This document shows, in pieces, positions 26,567-36,800 of a stretch of DNA of 64,000 nt. Position 1 is the stretch's first letter, and the number at the start of each line of letters is the position of its first letter. This DNA comes from Saccharothrix sp. S26 (lineage in GTDB: Bacteria; Actinomycetota; Actinomycetes; Mycobacteriales; Pseudonocardiaceae). The stretch covers positions 1 through 64,000 of the forward strand of contig NZ_JAJUWT010000005.1 in the NCBI RefSeq assembly GCF_021390395.1. Direction: 5' to 3'. Made by a program: the position numbers and the translations under genes. The notes beneath the pieces are model-generated. The model was not told the origin of the DNA. It did not search any database and worked only from the letters and a program-made list of their open reading frames with translations.

Positions 26567-27000
26567 ATGATCCGCGAGACGACCCGGCTCGCGCCGGCCG
26601 TCGTGCTGCTCGCGGGCACACCGGCGAGGGCGACCACCGCCACCTGCCAGTGGGCGGTTCCTGCAGCACCACCCGTTCCTACCCCGACCTGGTGAACCGG
26701 GATCCGGCCGAGTTCCCGCCTGGCGGGGAGGTGGAGCCGGCCGACTCCTGCTGCGGCGGCGCGGGGATCCGGCACATCGCGCAGGCCGAGCAGGTGGAGC
26801 GGGCCGGTCTGGGCGGCGACACGGACGTCGTCACCATCGGCGTGGGCGGCAACAGCCTGCGGCACGTGCGTCCGGCTCGGCCTGGGCGGCGGGTCGTGGC
26901 GCGTGCACTACCAGAACCCGCCGCAGGGCGAGGAGGACATCGACGCCGGGTACGCCCGGATCGAGCGCGAGTACGCCGGCCCGCCGAGCAGAAGTGGTCG
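26567..27000 (+). pseudogene. Decayed secreted SGNH lipase/hydrolase
   Basis: ATG 26567 has a perfect GGAGGAG (26557-26563) and encodes a signal peptide, but the frame stops at 26695. A second frame continues with CSTTRSYPDLVNRDP and TDVVTIGVGGN, block III of SGNH lipases. A third frame then continues with YYQNPPQGEEDIDAGYARIE-like sequence (seen as HYQNPPQGEED). The block I GDS segment is missing. At least two frameshifts and an internal deletion make this non-functional. It ends against the convergent MFS gene. Confidence 0.65.
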
Positions 27001-27012
27001 AGGGCATCCGCG

Positions 27013-28194
27013 TCAGCTGAGCGCGCCCGCGAGGGCGCGTTCGGCCGCCTTGGTGCGCCGGTCCAGGTGGGCGGCGACGAACGACAGCACCAACGCGGTC
27101 CCGGACAGCACCGCGCCGACCCAGTTCGGCGCGGTGTAGCCGAGACCGGCGGCGATGGCGGTGCCGCCGAGCCAGGCGGCCAGCGCGTTGCCGAGGTTGA
27201 ACGCGCCGATGTTCGCCGCCGAGGCCAGCGTGGGCGCGGCGGCCGCCTGGTCGAGCACCCACTTCTGCAACGGCGGCACGGTCGCGAAGCCGAGCGCGCC
27301 GATCAGCGCCAGCGTGATCGCGGCGAGGACCCGGTCGTGCGCGGTGACCGTGAACAGCAGCAGGGTCGCCGAGAGCGCGCCCAGCGAGACGAACAGCATC
27401 GGCATCAGCGCGCGGTCGGCGAACCGGCCGCCGACCAGGTTGCCGACGAACATGCCGACGCCGAACAGCACCAGCAGCCACGTCACCGCGCCGGGCGAGT
27501 AGCCGGCGACCTCGATCATCATGGGGGTGATGTAGGTGATCGCGGCGAACACCCCGCCGTAGCCCAGGACGGTCATCGCCATCGCCAGCCACACCTGGGC
27601 GTTGCGGAAGGCGGCGAACTCCGTGCGGACGGTGACGCCCCGCGGCCGGCCGGTCTCGGGCACCAGCTTCGCGACGCCGAGCAGCCCGACCACGCCGAGC
27701 GCGGCGACGAGCCCGAACGTGACCCGCCAGCCGGTCGCCTGGCCGATCATGGTGCCGCCGGGCACGCCCACGACGGTCGCCAGGGTCAGGCCGGTGAACA
27801 TCAACGAGATGGCGGACGCCTTCTTCTCCGGGGCGACGAGCGCGGCCGCGACCACCGAGCCGACGCCGAAGAACGCACCGTGCGCCAGGGACGCCACGAC
27901 CCGGCCGGCCAGCATCACGGCGAAGACCGGCGCGACCGCCGAGAGCGCGTTGCCCACCACGAACAGGCCCATCAAGGCCATGAGCATCTTCTTGCGGGAC
28001 ACCCTGGTGCCCAGCACGGTCAGCAGCGGCGCGCCGAGCACGACGCCGAGCGCGTAGCCGGTCACCAGCCAGCCCGCCACGGGGATCGAGACCCCGAACT
28101 CCCCGGCGACCTCGGGCAGCAACCCCATGATCACGAACTCGGTGGTGCCGATCCCGAATGCCCCGATGGCCAGGGCCACGAGCGCGAGAGGCAT
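27013..28194 (-). CDS. MFS transporter (AraJ/DHA1-like efflux)
   Basis: 393 residues, twelve helices. The start MPLALVALAIGAFGIGTTEF and the GxLSDRxGR-equivalent GTRVSRKK loop follow the DHA1 drug/arabinose-exporter type. ATG 28194 fits the family start and has GAAGG upstream. It is divergent from a MarR regulator across 141 bases holding a TTGCGCA/TGCGCAA inverted repeat, so MarR-controlled export of a toxic or signalling compound is likely. Confidence 0.85.
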   Translation of the reverse strand: MPLALVALAIGAFGIGTTEFVIMGLLPEVAGEFGVSIPVAGWLVTGYALGVVLGAPLLTVLGTRVSRKKMLMALMGLFVVGNALSAVAPVFAVMLAGRVVASLAHGAFFGVGSVVAAALVAPEKKASAISLMFTGLTLATVVGVPGGTMIGQATGWRVTFGLVAALGVVGLLGVAKLVPETGRPRGVTVRTEFAAFRNAQVWLAMAMTVLGYGGVFAAITYITPMMIEVAGYSPGAVTWLLVLFGVGMFVGNLVGGRFADRALMPMLFVSLGALSATLLLFTVTAHDRVLAAITLALIGALGFATVPPLQKWVLDQAAAAPTLASAANIGAFNLGNALAAWLGGTAIAAGLGYTAPNWVGAVLSGTALVLSFVAAHLDRRTKAAERALAGALS

Positions 28195-28248
28195 GAGCGG
28201 AGCCTTCCAGTTGATGAGCCAGCGCGGATTAACCGCGTCAGACGTTAA

Positions 28249-28271
28249 TTGCGCACGCGTTATATGCGCAA
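28249..28271. promoter_or_regulatory. Inverted repeat, candidate MarR operator
   Basis: TTGCGCA (28249-28255) and TGCGCAA (28265-28271) form a perfect dyad with a nine-base AT-richer spacer between the divergent MFS and marR genes. MarR regulators commonly bind such dyads overlapping both promoters. Confidence 0.6.
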
Positions 28272-28335
28272 GCGCGGGTAGTGGTAGAGTGAGCGGCGTC
28301 GCAGGGGTGCGCCGCCCGTCGGCGAGGAGGCCGTC

Positions 28336-28794
28336 ATGACCGCAACCAGTCCGTCGCTCACCGCGCTGGCCACCGGCTGGTGCGCGCTCTCCGCGCTGCA
28401 CGGCCGGATCGAGTCCCGGGTCGAACGGGCCCTCCAGGCCGCGCACGGCCTGAGCGCGCGTGAGTTCTCCCTGTTGGAGGTGCTCAGCCGCCAGCACGAC
28501 GGCGAGGGCGGCCACCTCCAGATGGGCCAGGTCTCGGCGTCGGTCGTGCTGAGCCAGAGCGCGACCACCCGGCTCGTGACGCGCCTGGAGGACCGCGGGC
28601 TGCTGTCGCGCTACCTGTGCCCCACCGACCGCCGCGGCATCTACACCGACGTCACCGAGGCCGGCCTCGCCCTGCTCGAAGCCGCGCGCCCCACCCACGG
28701 CGCGGCGATGAGCGAAGCGCTGGACGAAGCGCGCCACGAACCCGAGCTGCGGCCGTTGGTCGAGGCCGTCGAGGCGTTGAGCACCGCCGGCTGA
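28336..28794 (+). CDS. MarR-family transcriptional regulator
   Basis: 152 residues, a winged helix in the usual MarR layout. LSAREFSLLEVLSR is the entry helix, MGQVSASVVLSQSATTRLVTR gives the recognition helix (about 62-80), and EDRGLLSRYLCPTDRRGIYTDVT the wing with the DxR motif. Dimeric repressor, ligand usually phenolic or lipophilic. ATG 28336 has GAGGAGG just upstream. Its probable target is the divergent MFS exporter, through the dyad at 28249-28271. Confidence 0.9.
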   Translation: MTATSPSLTALATGWCALSALHGRIESRVERALQAAHGLSAREFSLLEVLSRQHDGEGGHLQMGQVSASVVLSQSATTRLVTRLEDRGLLSRYLCPTDRRGIYTDVTEAGLALLEAARPTHGAAMSEALDEARHEPELRPLVEAVEALSTAG

Positions 28795-28860
28795 CCCGCG
28801 AAAGCGATCGTAAGCACAAACCACTTGTTCGAACGCACATAATTTGCGACGGTTGCTCCC

Positions 28861-29637
28861 GTGAAGAGCGCCGACCGCCACCGGGTGATCATCGAACGGC
28901 TCCGCTCCGGCGCTCAGGTCGCCGTGGCGGAGCTGGCCGCGGCCACCGGCGCGTCGGAGATGACCATCCGACGCGACCTCGACCTGCTCGCGGCGGGCGG
29001 CGTGCTGCGCCGGGTGCACGGCGGCGCGGTGCCGCTCAGCCCCGCGGGCGTCGAGCCGCCGTTCACGGCACGGGCCACGACCGCGAGCGACGCCAAGCGC
29101 GCCATCGCCGCGGCCGCCGTGGAGCTGATCCGCGACGGCGAGACGCTCGTGCTGGACAGCGGCACGACCGCGGTCGAGGTGGCCAAGCTGCTGCGCGGCC
29201 GCCCGGTCACCGTGATGCCGCTGTCGCTGCACGCGGTGCGCGAGCTGCTCGACGCGCCCGAGGTGAGGCTGCTGCTGCCCGGCGGTGAACCCAGGCCGGG
29301 CGAGCTCGCCCTGGTCGGGCCGCTGGCGCTGGCGTCGCTGCGGGCGCTGCGCTTCGACGTCGCCGTGCTCAGCCCGTGCGCGTTCGACCTCGACGCCGGG
29401 CTGACCGCGCACAACCTGGCCGACGCCGAGGTCAAGCAGCAGGCGATGGCCGTGTCCGGGCGCACGGTCGTGCTCGCCGACAGCACGAAGTTCGACCGGA
29501 CCGCGCTCGCCCACGTCTGCCCCGCCGACCGGCCCGACGTGCTGGTCACCGACACCGAGACCCCCGCCTCCCTGCGCGATGAGCTGACCGCACGCGGGGT
29601 GCTCGTGCACGTAGCCGAACGACTGGAGACCCTGTGA
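28861..29637 (+). CDS. DeoR-family transcriptional regulator
   Basis: 258 residues. The N-terminal helix-turn-helix (about 5-57) ends with the family signature MTIRRDLDLLAAGGVLRRVHGG. The C-terminal sugar-phosphate sensor (about 75-235) has VLDSGTTAVEVA and the late ADSTKF motif. Such proteins usually respond to a phosphorylated sugar and repress a sugar uptake or use operon. The GTG at 28861 is followed by an operon: its stop overlaps the MFS start by four bases (GTGA). A CGATCGTAA palindromic stretch 46-60 bases upstream is a candidate operator. Confidence 0.9.
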   Translation: MKSADRHRVIIERLRSGAQVAVAELAAATGASEMTIRRDLDLLAAGGVLRRVHGGAVPLSPAGVEPPFTARATTASDAKRAIAAAAVELIRDGETLVLDSGTTAVEVAKLLRGRPVTVMPLSLHAVRELLDAPEVRLLLPGGEPRPGELALVGPLALASLRALRFDVAVLSPCAFDLDAGLTAHNLADAEVKQQAMAVSGRTVVLADSTKFDRTALAHVCPADRPDVLVTDTETPASLRDELTARGVLVHVAERLETL

Positions 29638-30818
29638 CCACCCCCCTGCCACGTGCCGCCCGCGTCGCGACGTGGATCTACTTCACCCTCAACGGGTTCG
29701 CCGTCGGCCTGTGGGTGGTGCACATCCCGAACGTCGAACGCGCGACCGGCATCTCGCACAGCGCCCTGGGCGGGCTGCTGCTCGTGCTCGGCGGCGCGGC
29801 GTTCCTCGGCATGCAGGTCGCGGGGCCGCTCGCGGACCGGTGGGGCCAGCGCAAGCTCCTGCCCGCCGCCGGCGTGCTGCTCGGCACGGCCCTGTTCTTC
29901 CCCGGCCTGGCCACGTCCTGGTGGGCGCTGGGGCTGGCCCTGCTGTTCTTCGGCTTCGGCAACGGCACGATCGACGTGGCCATGAACTCCCACGCCGTGG
30001 TCGTCGAACGCGCCTACCCGCGGCCGATCATGGCGGCGTTCCACGCGATGTGGTCGATCGGCGGCGCCATCGCGGCGGTCGTGGGCGCGCTGACGCTGCG
30101 CGCCGACGTGCCGACAGCGGTGACGTTGGGCGCGTGCGGCGTGTTCACCATCGTGGTGTCGCTGCTGACCGGCCGGTTCCTCATGGACGGCCGCCCCGAG
30201 CCCGACGAGGCCGCGAAGGGCACCCCGGCGGCGGCCAAGCCGTCGACCAAGCTGGTGTGGCTGCTGGGTGCCATCGCGTTCGCCATGATGCTCGCCGAGG
30301 GCGTCGCCAACGACTGGGCCGCGCTGCACGCCGAGGACGTCCTGGGCACGACCACCAGCACGGCCGCGTTCGCCTACGGCTCGTTCGCCGTGGCGATGAC
30401 CGTCGGCCGGTTCGCCACCGACCGGGTTTCCGCGCTCGTCGGCCCCGTCGCGATCGTGCGGTACGGGGCGGCGCTGGCCGCGTTCGGCCTCACGCTCGTG
30501 GTGTTCTCGCCGTGGGTGTGGTTGGCGTTCACCGGCTGGGCGCTGTTCGGCCTGGGCCTGTCGGGCAGCGTGCCGCAGCTCTTCTCCGCCGCGGGCAACC
30601 TGGACCAGCGCTCCTCCGGCGCGCTGATGGCCCGCGTCGTCGGCCTGGGCTACGTGGGCCTGCTCGCGGGTCCGGCGCTGATCGGCGGCCTGGCCCACTG
30701 GATCCCGCTGAACATGGCGTTCCTCGTGCCCGTCGTGTTGTGCCTGCTGGCGGTCGGGTTCGCCAACGTCCTCGCGCCGCGCCCGGCCCCGAGCGAGGAG
30801 CCCGTCGGGTCGCGGTGA
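29634..30818 (+). CDS. MFS transporter coupled to DeoR regulator
   Basis: 394 residues, twelve helices, with PLADRWGQRK as motif A and a large central loop near residue 190-200. It is translationally coupled to the DeoR gene (GTGA overlap at 29634-29637), so both are expressed together and the substrate is probably a sugar or the ligand's precursor. The family resembles FucP/YbjJ-like carriers more than drug exporters, but sequence alone does not settle direction or substrate. Confidence 0.82.
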   Translation: MTTPLPRAARVATWIYFTLNGFAVGLWVVHIPNVERATGISHSALGGLLLVLGGAAFLGMQVAGPLADRWGQRKLLPAAGVLLGTALFFPGLATSWWALGLALLFFGFGNGTIDVAMNSHAVVVERAYPRPIMAAFHAMWSIGGAIAAVVGALTLRADVPTAVTLGACGVFTIVVSLLTGRFLMDGRPEPDEAAKGTPAAAKPSTKLVWLLGAIAFAMMLAEGVANDWAALHAEDVLGTTTSTAAFAYGSFAVAMTVGRFATDRVSALVGPVAIVRYGAALAAFGLTLVVFSPWVWLAFTGWALFGLGLSGSVPQLFSAAGNLDQRSSGALMARVVGLGYVGLLAGPALIGGLAHWIPLNMAFLVPVVLCLLAVGFANVLAPRPAPSEEPVGSR

Positions 30819-30842
30819 CCCGCCTCGTCCGAGAAGTGCGGG

Positions 30843-32790
30843 GTGCGCGGCCCCTGCGATGCTGATCGCGCGCGACCGCCTCGACGGGTCTTCATCAGCC
30901 ACACCTCGGAACTGCGCGAGTTGCCCGCGGGCCGGTCGTTGGTGGACGCGGTGGAGTCGGCGATCAGCCGCGCGGGCGACGCGGTGATCGACATGGCCTA
31001 CTTCGCGGCACGGGAGGACAAGCCCGCGCAGGTGTGCCGCGAGGCGGTGCTCAAGGCCGACGTGTACGTGCTGCCGGCCGGGTTCCGGTACGGCTCGCCG
31101 GTGCGCGACCGGCCCGAGCTGGAGTACGAGGTCGCGGGCGAGGCGGGCATCCACCGGCTGGTGTTCCTGCTCGACCAGGACGCGCAGAGGCCCGCCCGGC
31201 TGTTCCCGGACCGCGAGCGCGGCTCGCGCCAGGACCGGTTCCGGGCCCGGCCGGCCGAGGTCGGCACGATCGCGGCGGTGTGGTCCCCGGCGCAGGCGGA
31301 GACCGCGGTGCACCAGGCGTTGACCGAGCTGAAGGTGGACCGCGCGCACCCGGCTGTGGAACCTGCCCGCGCCGCTGTCCCGGTTCACCGGCCGCGAGGC
31401 CCTGCTGGCATCGGCTGCGGCAGGAGCCGACCGGCCACCTCCGCGTTGCCCTGCTCGGCATGAGCGGCATGGGCAAGACGACGACCGTGCTGGAATACGC
31501 GCGCGGTTCGCCGCCGGGTACGACGTCGCCTGGTGGGTGCCCACGGGCACGCCCGAGCTGGTGGTGAACCACCTGGCGGAGCCGGCGCGGGCGTTGCGGG
31601 TGGCCGAGCCGTCCGACGGCGCCGGCGCGGCCGTGGCCTGATTATCCGGTGCCCTGCGCGCGCAGGACCGGCGGCTGCCGGTGTTCGGCAGCGCCGAGGA
31701 CCCGGCGGCGTTGCGCGGGCTGCTGCCCGGTGGCGCGGGGCACGTCGTGACCACGACCCGCGACCCGGACTGGCGCGACCTCGCCGCGGCGGTGCCGGTC
31801 ACCCCGTTCGCCCGCGCCGAGTCGGTCGCGTTGCTGTGCTCGATGGCCCACCACCTCGACGAGGTGGACGCGGGCCGGGTCGCCGAGGCGCTGGGCGACC
31901 TGCCGCCGGCGGTGGACCAGGCGGGGGCCTTGTTGGCCGACACCACGCTGGACGCGGACAGCTACCTCGCGCGGTCGCGGGTCGAGGCGGACAAGGCGTT
32001 GGGCGGCGGCAGGGGCGTCGGTGGCTGCCCCACCTCGGTCGCCGCGTCGTGGTCCGAGGCGTTCGACCGGCTCGCGGACCAGGACATCGCGGCGTTCCAA
32101 CTGGTGACGCTGCCCGCCTGGCTCGCGCCGGAACCGGTGCCGTTGGCGTTGGTCGCCCGGCACCACGACCTGCTCCCCCGCCGCCGGCGGACCCGGCGAC
32201 GTTGCGGTCCGAGCTGCGGCGTCAGGCGATGGTGCAGCCGGAGCGGGACAGCGTGCGGCTGCGCACCGTGCCCGCCACGCTGCTGCGGGCGCGGGCGGAC
32301 GGCACGGCCGGGCCGTTGTTGGGCCGGCCGACCACGGCGGTCCTGCCGCTGTGCGCGGCGGTGCCCCAGGGCGGGGGCGGCGACCCGGTGGTCCGGTCGA
32401 CGTGGCGGCAACTGCTGCCGCACGTGCCGGCGGTCACCGACCCCGACCGGGACCTGCGGCTCGTCGGCCACGACATCGCCTGGCTGCTGGACCGCACGGC
32501 CACCTACCTCAACCGGCGCGGCGAGCCCGCGCAGGCGCTGCCGCTGCGACGACGGGCGCACGACCTGGGCCGCGAGCTGCTGTCGGACCGGCACCCGACC
32601 ACGTTGGCGGTGGCCGACAACCTGGCCGCCGACCTGCGCGGGGTCGGTGAGCACGCCACGGCGCGGGAGTGGGACGAGAGCACGTGGACCCGCCGCAGGC
32701 TCGTGCTCGGCGAGGACCGCCCCGACACGCTCGTCTCCGCGGTCAACCTGGCCCGCAGCCTGTGGGACGTCGGGGAGCGGGACCGCGCTC
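30843..32790 (+). pseudogene. Multiply frameshifted DUF4062 - NB-ARC - TPR (STAND) gene
   Basis: The pieces are in order but in different frames. RRVFISHTSELRELPAG with EDKPAQVCREAVLKADVYV is a DUF4062/TIR-like N-terminal domain (to about 31350). SRFTGREALLASAAAGA is the start of NB-ARC, and LLGMSGMGKTTTVLEYAR its Walker A (about 31450-31500). GHVVTTTRDPDW is the Walker B/sensor part (about 31740), and LADTTLDADSYLARSR the winged-helix region. HPTTLAVADNLAADLR and DTLVSAVNLARSLWDVGE are TPR repeats (about 32590-32770). At least four frame changes and an in-frame TGA (31639) break it, and it ends inside the convergent SLATT gene. Intact homologues are signal-sensing ATPases of conflict systems. 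Confidence 0.75.
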
Positions 32791-32831
32791 GACCACGACA
32801 CGCCGGCTCGACCTCGGCTCGTGACCGGGCG

Positions 32832-33728
32832 TCACGACGTGGCGCGGGTGCGGGACGCGCGCCACATGGTGTGCTCCCGGCTGATCGCCTCCTCCGCGTC
32901 GGCGACCTCGGCGGCCCACGCCGCTTCGTCGGCCACCAGCGCGCACCGGTCCTTGACGATGCCGAGCTCGGTCGAGGCGTAGGCGTAGGCGCGGGCCAGG
33001 GTGGAGTACTGCTTGGTGCCCGCCCACGCCGCGCCCGCCGCGATGAGCGCGGCCGCGACCCCGGCCAGGTCGAAGCCGATGTAGCCGAACGCGCGGGCGA
33101 ACGCGGCGATGATGCCCGCGAACGCGAACACGTACAGCACCCTCTGCGACTGGCCGGCGCGCCGCTCGTTGACGGTGGCCTTGGCCGCGTACCAGGTCTG
33201 CTGCTCGGTGATGCGGTCGGCGATGTAGGTGCGCTTGCGCGTGGCCAGGTCCGCCCGGCGCAGGTCGCGCATGGCCTGGCTGACGGTCGGGCGGTCGGGC
33301 GGGGTGATGCCGCTGTTGGGGCCGTCCTTGAGCAGCGCGCCCATCTGCTGGATGAACCGCAGCTCGACGGCGCGCTCGTCCTCGCCGAGCGGGAACGGCG
33401 AGCCGCCGACGGCGAAGCGCCAGCCCATGCTCTTCGCGGACTCGGCCAACGCCCGCCCGTCGTACCACTTGGTCTCCGGCGAGCTGCCGCGGAAGTGCTG
33501 CTCGACCAGCAGCATGACCAGCAGCGCGACACCGGTGCCCACGGCGGCGACGTCCACCCGGCCGACCTTGAACGCGAACACGCCGCACACCGCGGCGAGC
33601 ACGGCCAGCACCAACCGCGCCCGCAACGCGCGGAGGTAGTCCCGCTGGCCGCGCAGGGACATCGCGTCGGCCACGTGGAACAACCCCGGTAAACCGTCGT
33701 CGGTCAACGGCTTCTCGGTGGTCGACAT
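32832..33728 (-). CDS. DUF4231/SLATT-type membrane protein (predicted pore effector)
   Basis: 298 residues. Two membrane hairpins are visible: one at about 38-78 (VLAVLAAVCGVFAFK, GVALLVMLLVEQ) and a second at about 195-235 (VLYVFAFAGIIAAF, GVAAALIAAGAAWAG). They are separated by a soluble stretch with conserved Trp and Arg, and the C-terminus is helical. This is the SLATT/DUF4231 pattern, predicted to oligomerise into membrane pores at the end of bacterial immunity cascades. ATG 33728 has GGAG five bases upstream. It follows the TPR-CHAT gene on the same strand after 110 bases, so it is probably the membrane-damaging partner of that sensor/protease (inference). Confidence 0.75.
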   Translation of the reverse strand: MSTTEKPLTDDGLPGLFHVADAMSLRGQRDYLRALRARLVLAVLAAVCGVFAFKVGRVDVAAVGTGVALLVMLLVEQHFRGSSPETKWYDGRALAESAKSMGWRFAVGGSPFPLGEDERAVELRFIQQMGALLKDGPNSGITPPDRPTVSQAMRDLRRADLATRKRTYIADRITEQQTWYAAKATVNERRAGQSQRVLYVFAFAGIIAAFARAFGYIGFDLAGVAAALIAAGAAWAGTKQYSTLARAYAYASTELGIVKDRCALVADEAAWAAEVADAEEAISREHTMWRASRTRATS

Positions 33729-33838
33729 GTGCTCTCCGTTCACCATGTGCTGACCGCGTATCGACGCGGCTGTCGGAAAGGGTTACCACGCCGTCGAGGC
33801 GTCACCCTGATGCCGTAACGCGAGGGGGCGGGTCGGGA

Positions 33839-36800
33839 TCATGCTCCCGAGTGGACGTACGGCGCCCAGCGGGTCGGGTCGCGCGGGTCGGCGTCACGCA
33901 GCGCCCGCACGGTCCGGTGCAGCACGCGGGCGGTGTCGGCGAGGTCGAGGCCGTCCCCGTCGACCAGGGCGCTGTAGACGGACGTCGCCACGTCGACCGC
34001 GGTCCGGTCGGCGACCGTCCACAGGGTCGCGACCACGTGCCGGTAGCCCGCGAGCTGGAGGGCCGCGGCCAGGTGGATGGCCTCGTCGGGCAGGGTGGCC
34101 CCGCCGACGGCGGTGTGGCAGGCCGACAGGTACGCCAGCTCCGCGTGCGCGAGGTCGAGCCCGGCCACGTCGAGCACGGTGAGCGGCTTGTCCCACAGGT
34201 ACAGCGCGCCCGTGGACGGGTCGCGCAGGTCCTGCGCGCCGTGGCAGGCGAAGTGCGCGTACGCGTGGGTGCGCAGGTCCTCGGTGACGGCGGCGTGCGT
34301 GGCCGCCTCACCGACGCGCAACGTGTGCGCGCCGGGCAGCGCGCGGGCGAAGAACTCGGCCTCGGCGCGGGCTCCGGGCAGCGGGCTCAGCGCCACCTCG
34401 CCGGGCGGCGGCTCCGGCAGGCTCACCGCGAGCAGCCGCCGGTCCGCGGTCGCCGGCGCGTCGGCCTGGCGGGCCCGGGCGAGCGCGCGCAACGTCGGCG
34501 TGTAGGAGGAGACGACGCGGTCGAGCACGGTCCGCCCGGCCGGGGTGTCGGCCGGGTCGTGGTAGCCGGCGGCGTGCAGCGGCAGCAGGGTCAGCAGCCC
34601 GGTGGGGCACCACCACACGCGCTCGCCGTCGTGCAGGCCCAGGTGGTCGAGCACCGGTCCGGCCACGACGTCCCACAGCCACTCCAGCGTCACGTGCAGC
34701 GTCTGCTTCGCGCCGGTGCGGGTCAGGTCGCCGGGCACCGCCGGGCGGCCCAGCACGCGCAACGCGCGCAGGTAGGCGGTGGCGCGGCGGGAGGTTTCCG
34801 ACGCCGTCAGGTCCGGCAGCGGGATGTGCTCCACCGGGCCCTCGCGCCGCACGACCAGCGCGTCGCACCGCACGTCGTCGACGTTGACCAGCACCACCGG
34901 CCCGTCGGGCAGGCCGTCGCGCAGTGTGGCCAGCGGCGGCACGCGCAACAGGTGCTCCAGCCCCGGCAGCGCCCGTGCCCGCGCGAGCAGCCGGTCCCAC
35001 TCCTGCGCCAACCGGATGCGGCGGTCCCGGTCGCGGCGGGCGGCGTCCGGCGGGAGGCCGGTGGGCAGGGCGGGCGTCAGGCCGACCGGCGCGTCCGCGG
35101 CCGCCATCTCCGCGGCCACGCTGCGCAGCCGGTCGTGCAGCGCCGGGTCCCGCGCCCGCAGCACCGACGCGTCGTCGCGGGTCTGCAACGCCTGCGACCA
35201 CAGCACCGAGCGGCCGCGTTCGAGCAGCTCCACCGCGAGCTCCACCTCGCCCGCCTCCAGCGCGGCCGCCGCGCCCGCCGAGGCCACGCCCTCCCAGCGG
35301 TCCAGCCGCCGTTCCCGCGCGCCGCGCTCGACGCCGTGCCAGACGGCCTGCGGCAGCAGGGCGGCGGCCACGCCGAACCCCTCGACCGCCGACGGCCAGT
35401 CCGCGTGCCGCGCGGCGAGGAAGGCCCAGGCCAGGGCGGCGGACGCGCGCACCACCGGGGTGGCGGAAGGGGATTCGACGGCGGCGCGGCAGGCGGTGAC
35501 GGCGTCGTCGTAGTCGGTGGCGACGCGGTGGCGGTCGTGGCGCAGGCCCAGCACCAGGCCGAGGGTGAGCCAGGCCGACGCGCGACGCGGGTCGTCCGCC
35601 GGGATGGTGTCGGCAGCCTGCCTGCTCTGCTCGACGGCCTCGGTCACGTCGTCGGCCCCGCCGCGGCGGTCGTAGCGGGCGCGCAGCACCGACGCCAGGT
35701 TCAGCCGGTGCATCGGCAGCGAGGCGTGCGCCGGGTCGGTGATCGCCACGGCTTCGCGGAGCAGGTCGACGGCCCGGTCGAGGTCGTCGCCGCCCGACCG
35801 CGCCTGGCCGCGGCTGAACCGCATCATGGCCAGGCTCGACAGCAGTTGCCCCTGGAGCGGGTGGTCCGGCGGGCACCGCCGGACCGACTCGGACGCGGCC
35901 TCGATCGCCGCGTCCAGGTCGGCCGGGTCGTGGCGTTCGAGGAAGCGGATCTGGAGGGCGACGGCGAGGTTGAGCAGGCAGGTGGGCGCGGTCGCCTCGG
36001 ACGCGGTGTCGACCGCGGCGCGGGCGACGACCACGGCCTCGTCGACGTCCGCCGTGGAACCCAGGTGGCGTGCCCTGGCGCACAGCGCGTTGCCGAGGTT
36101 GGTCAGCATGATCGAGCGCAGCGCGCTGTCCTCGCTGCGGTCGGCGGCGGCGCGCATGACGTCGATCCCCTCGTGCAGGTCGGTGATCGCGCCGGCCCGT
36201 TCGTAGCGGGCCCACAGGGCCGTGCCCAGCCCCATCAGGTGCAACGGCATGAGGAAGTGCCCGCCGGGCAGTTCGCCGACGGCGCCGCGACCGAGGTCGA
36301 CCGCCGCGGTGAAATCGGCGAGGTCGCCGGTGTGCTGTGCGCGGACCAGCAGGGTGTTGCCCAGCGCCGCCGACGCCGACGCCCGCTCGGGCGGCTGCAA
36401 CCCCGGCAGGGCCAGGGCGCGCCGGGCCACCGCGACGGCTTCCTCCAGGTCCCCCGGGTCGGAACGGCGCAGGTACCGCACGCGCAGCGAGTTCGCCAGC
36501 TCGGACAGGGCGGCCGCGGTGAGCCCGGTGCCCGCGGTGGTCGTGGCGGCGGCACGGCGGTGCGCGTCGACGGCCTCGTCGATCACGGCCGGGTCGTCGG
36601 TCCGCTCGAACCACTGGGTCAGCAGCGTGCCGAGCAGCACGAGCAGGGTGGCGTGCTGGGCGTGGTCCGGCGCGGTCGTCCGGACACCGGTCCGGGTGGC
36701 CTCGATCGCTTCCGCGAGCACGGCCGGGTCGCCGGTCTCGTTGTAGCGCAGCTGCAACGCGCGCCCGAGGTGCAGCCGGACGGCGAGGTGGCCCGACGTG

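Noticed and set aside
24340-28248. A 1302-codon open frame on the plus strand
   Set aside because: Composition is Arg/Gln/His-rich low complexity and it runs antisense to the APC permease and MFS genes, which have clear domains. It is a GC-bias shadow, although part of its frame coincides with the lipase remnant near 26.7 kb.
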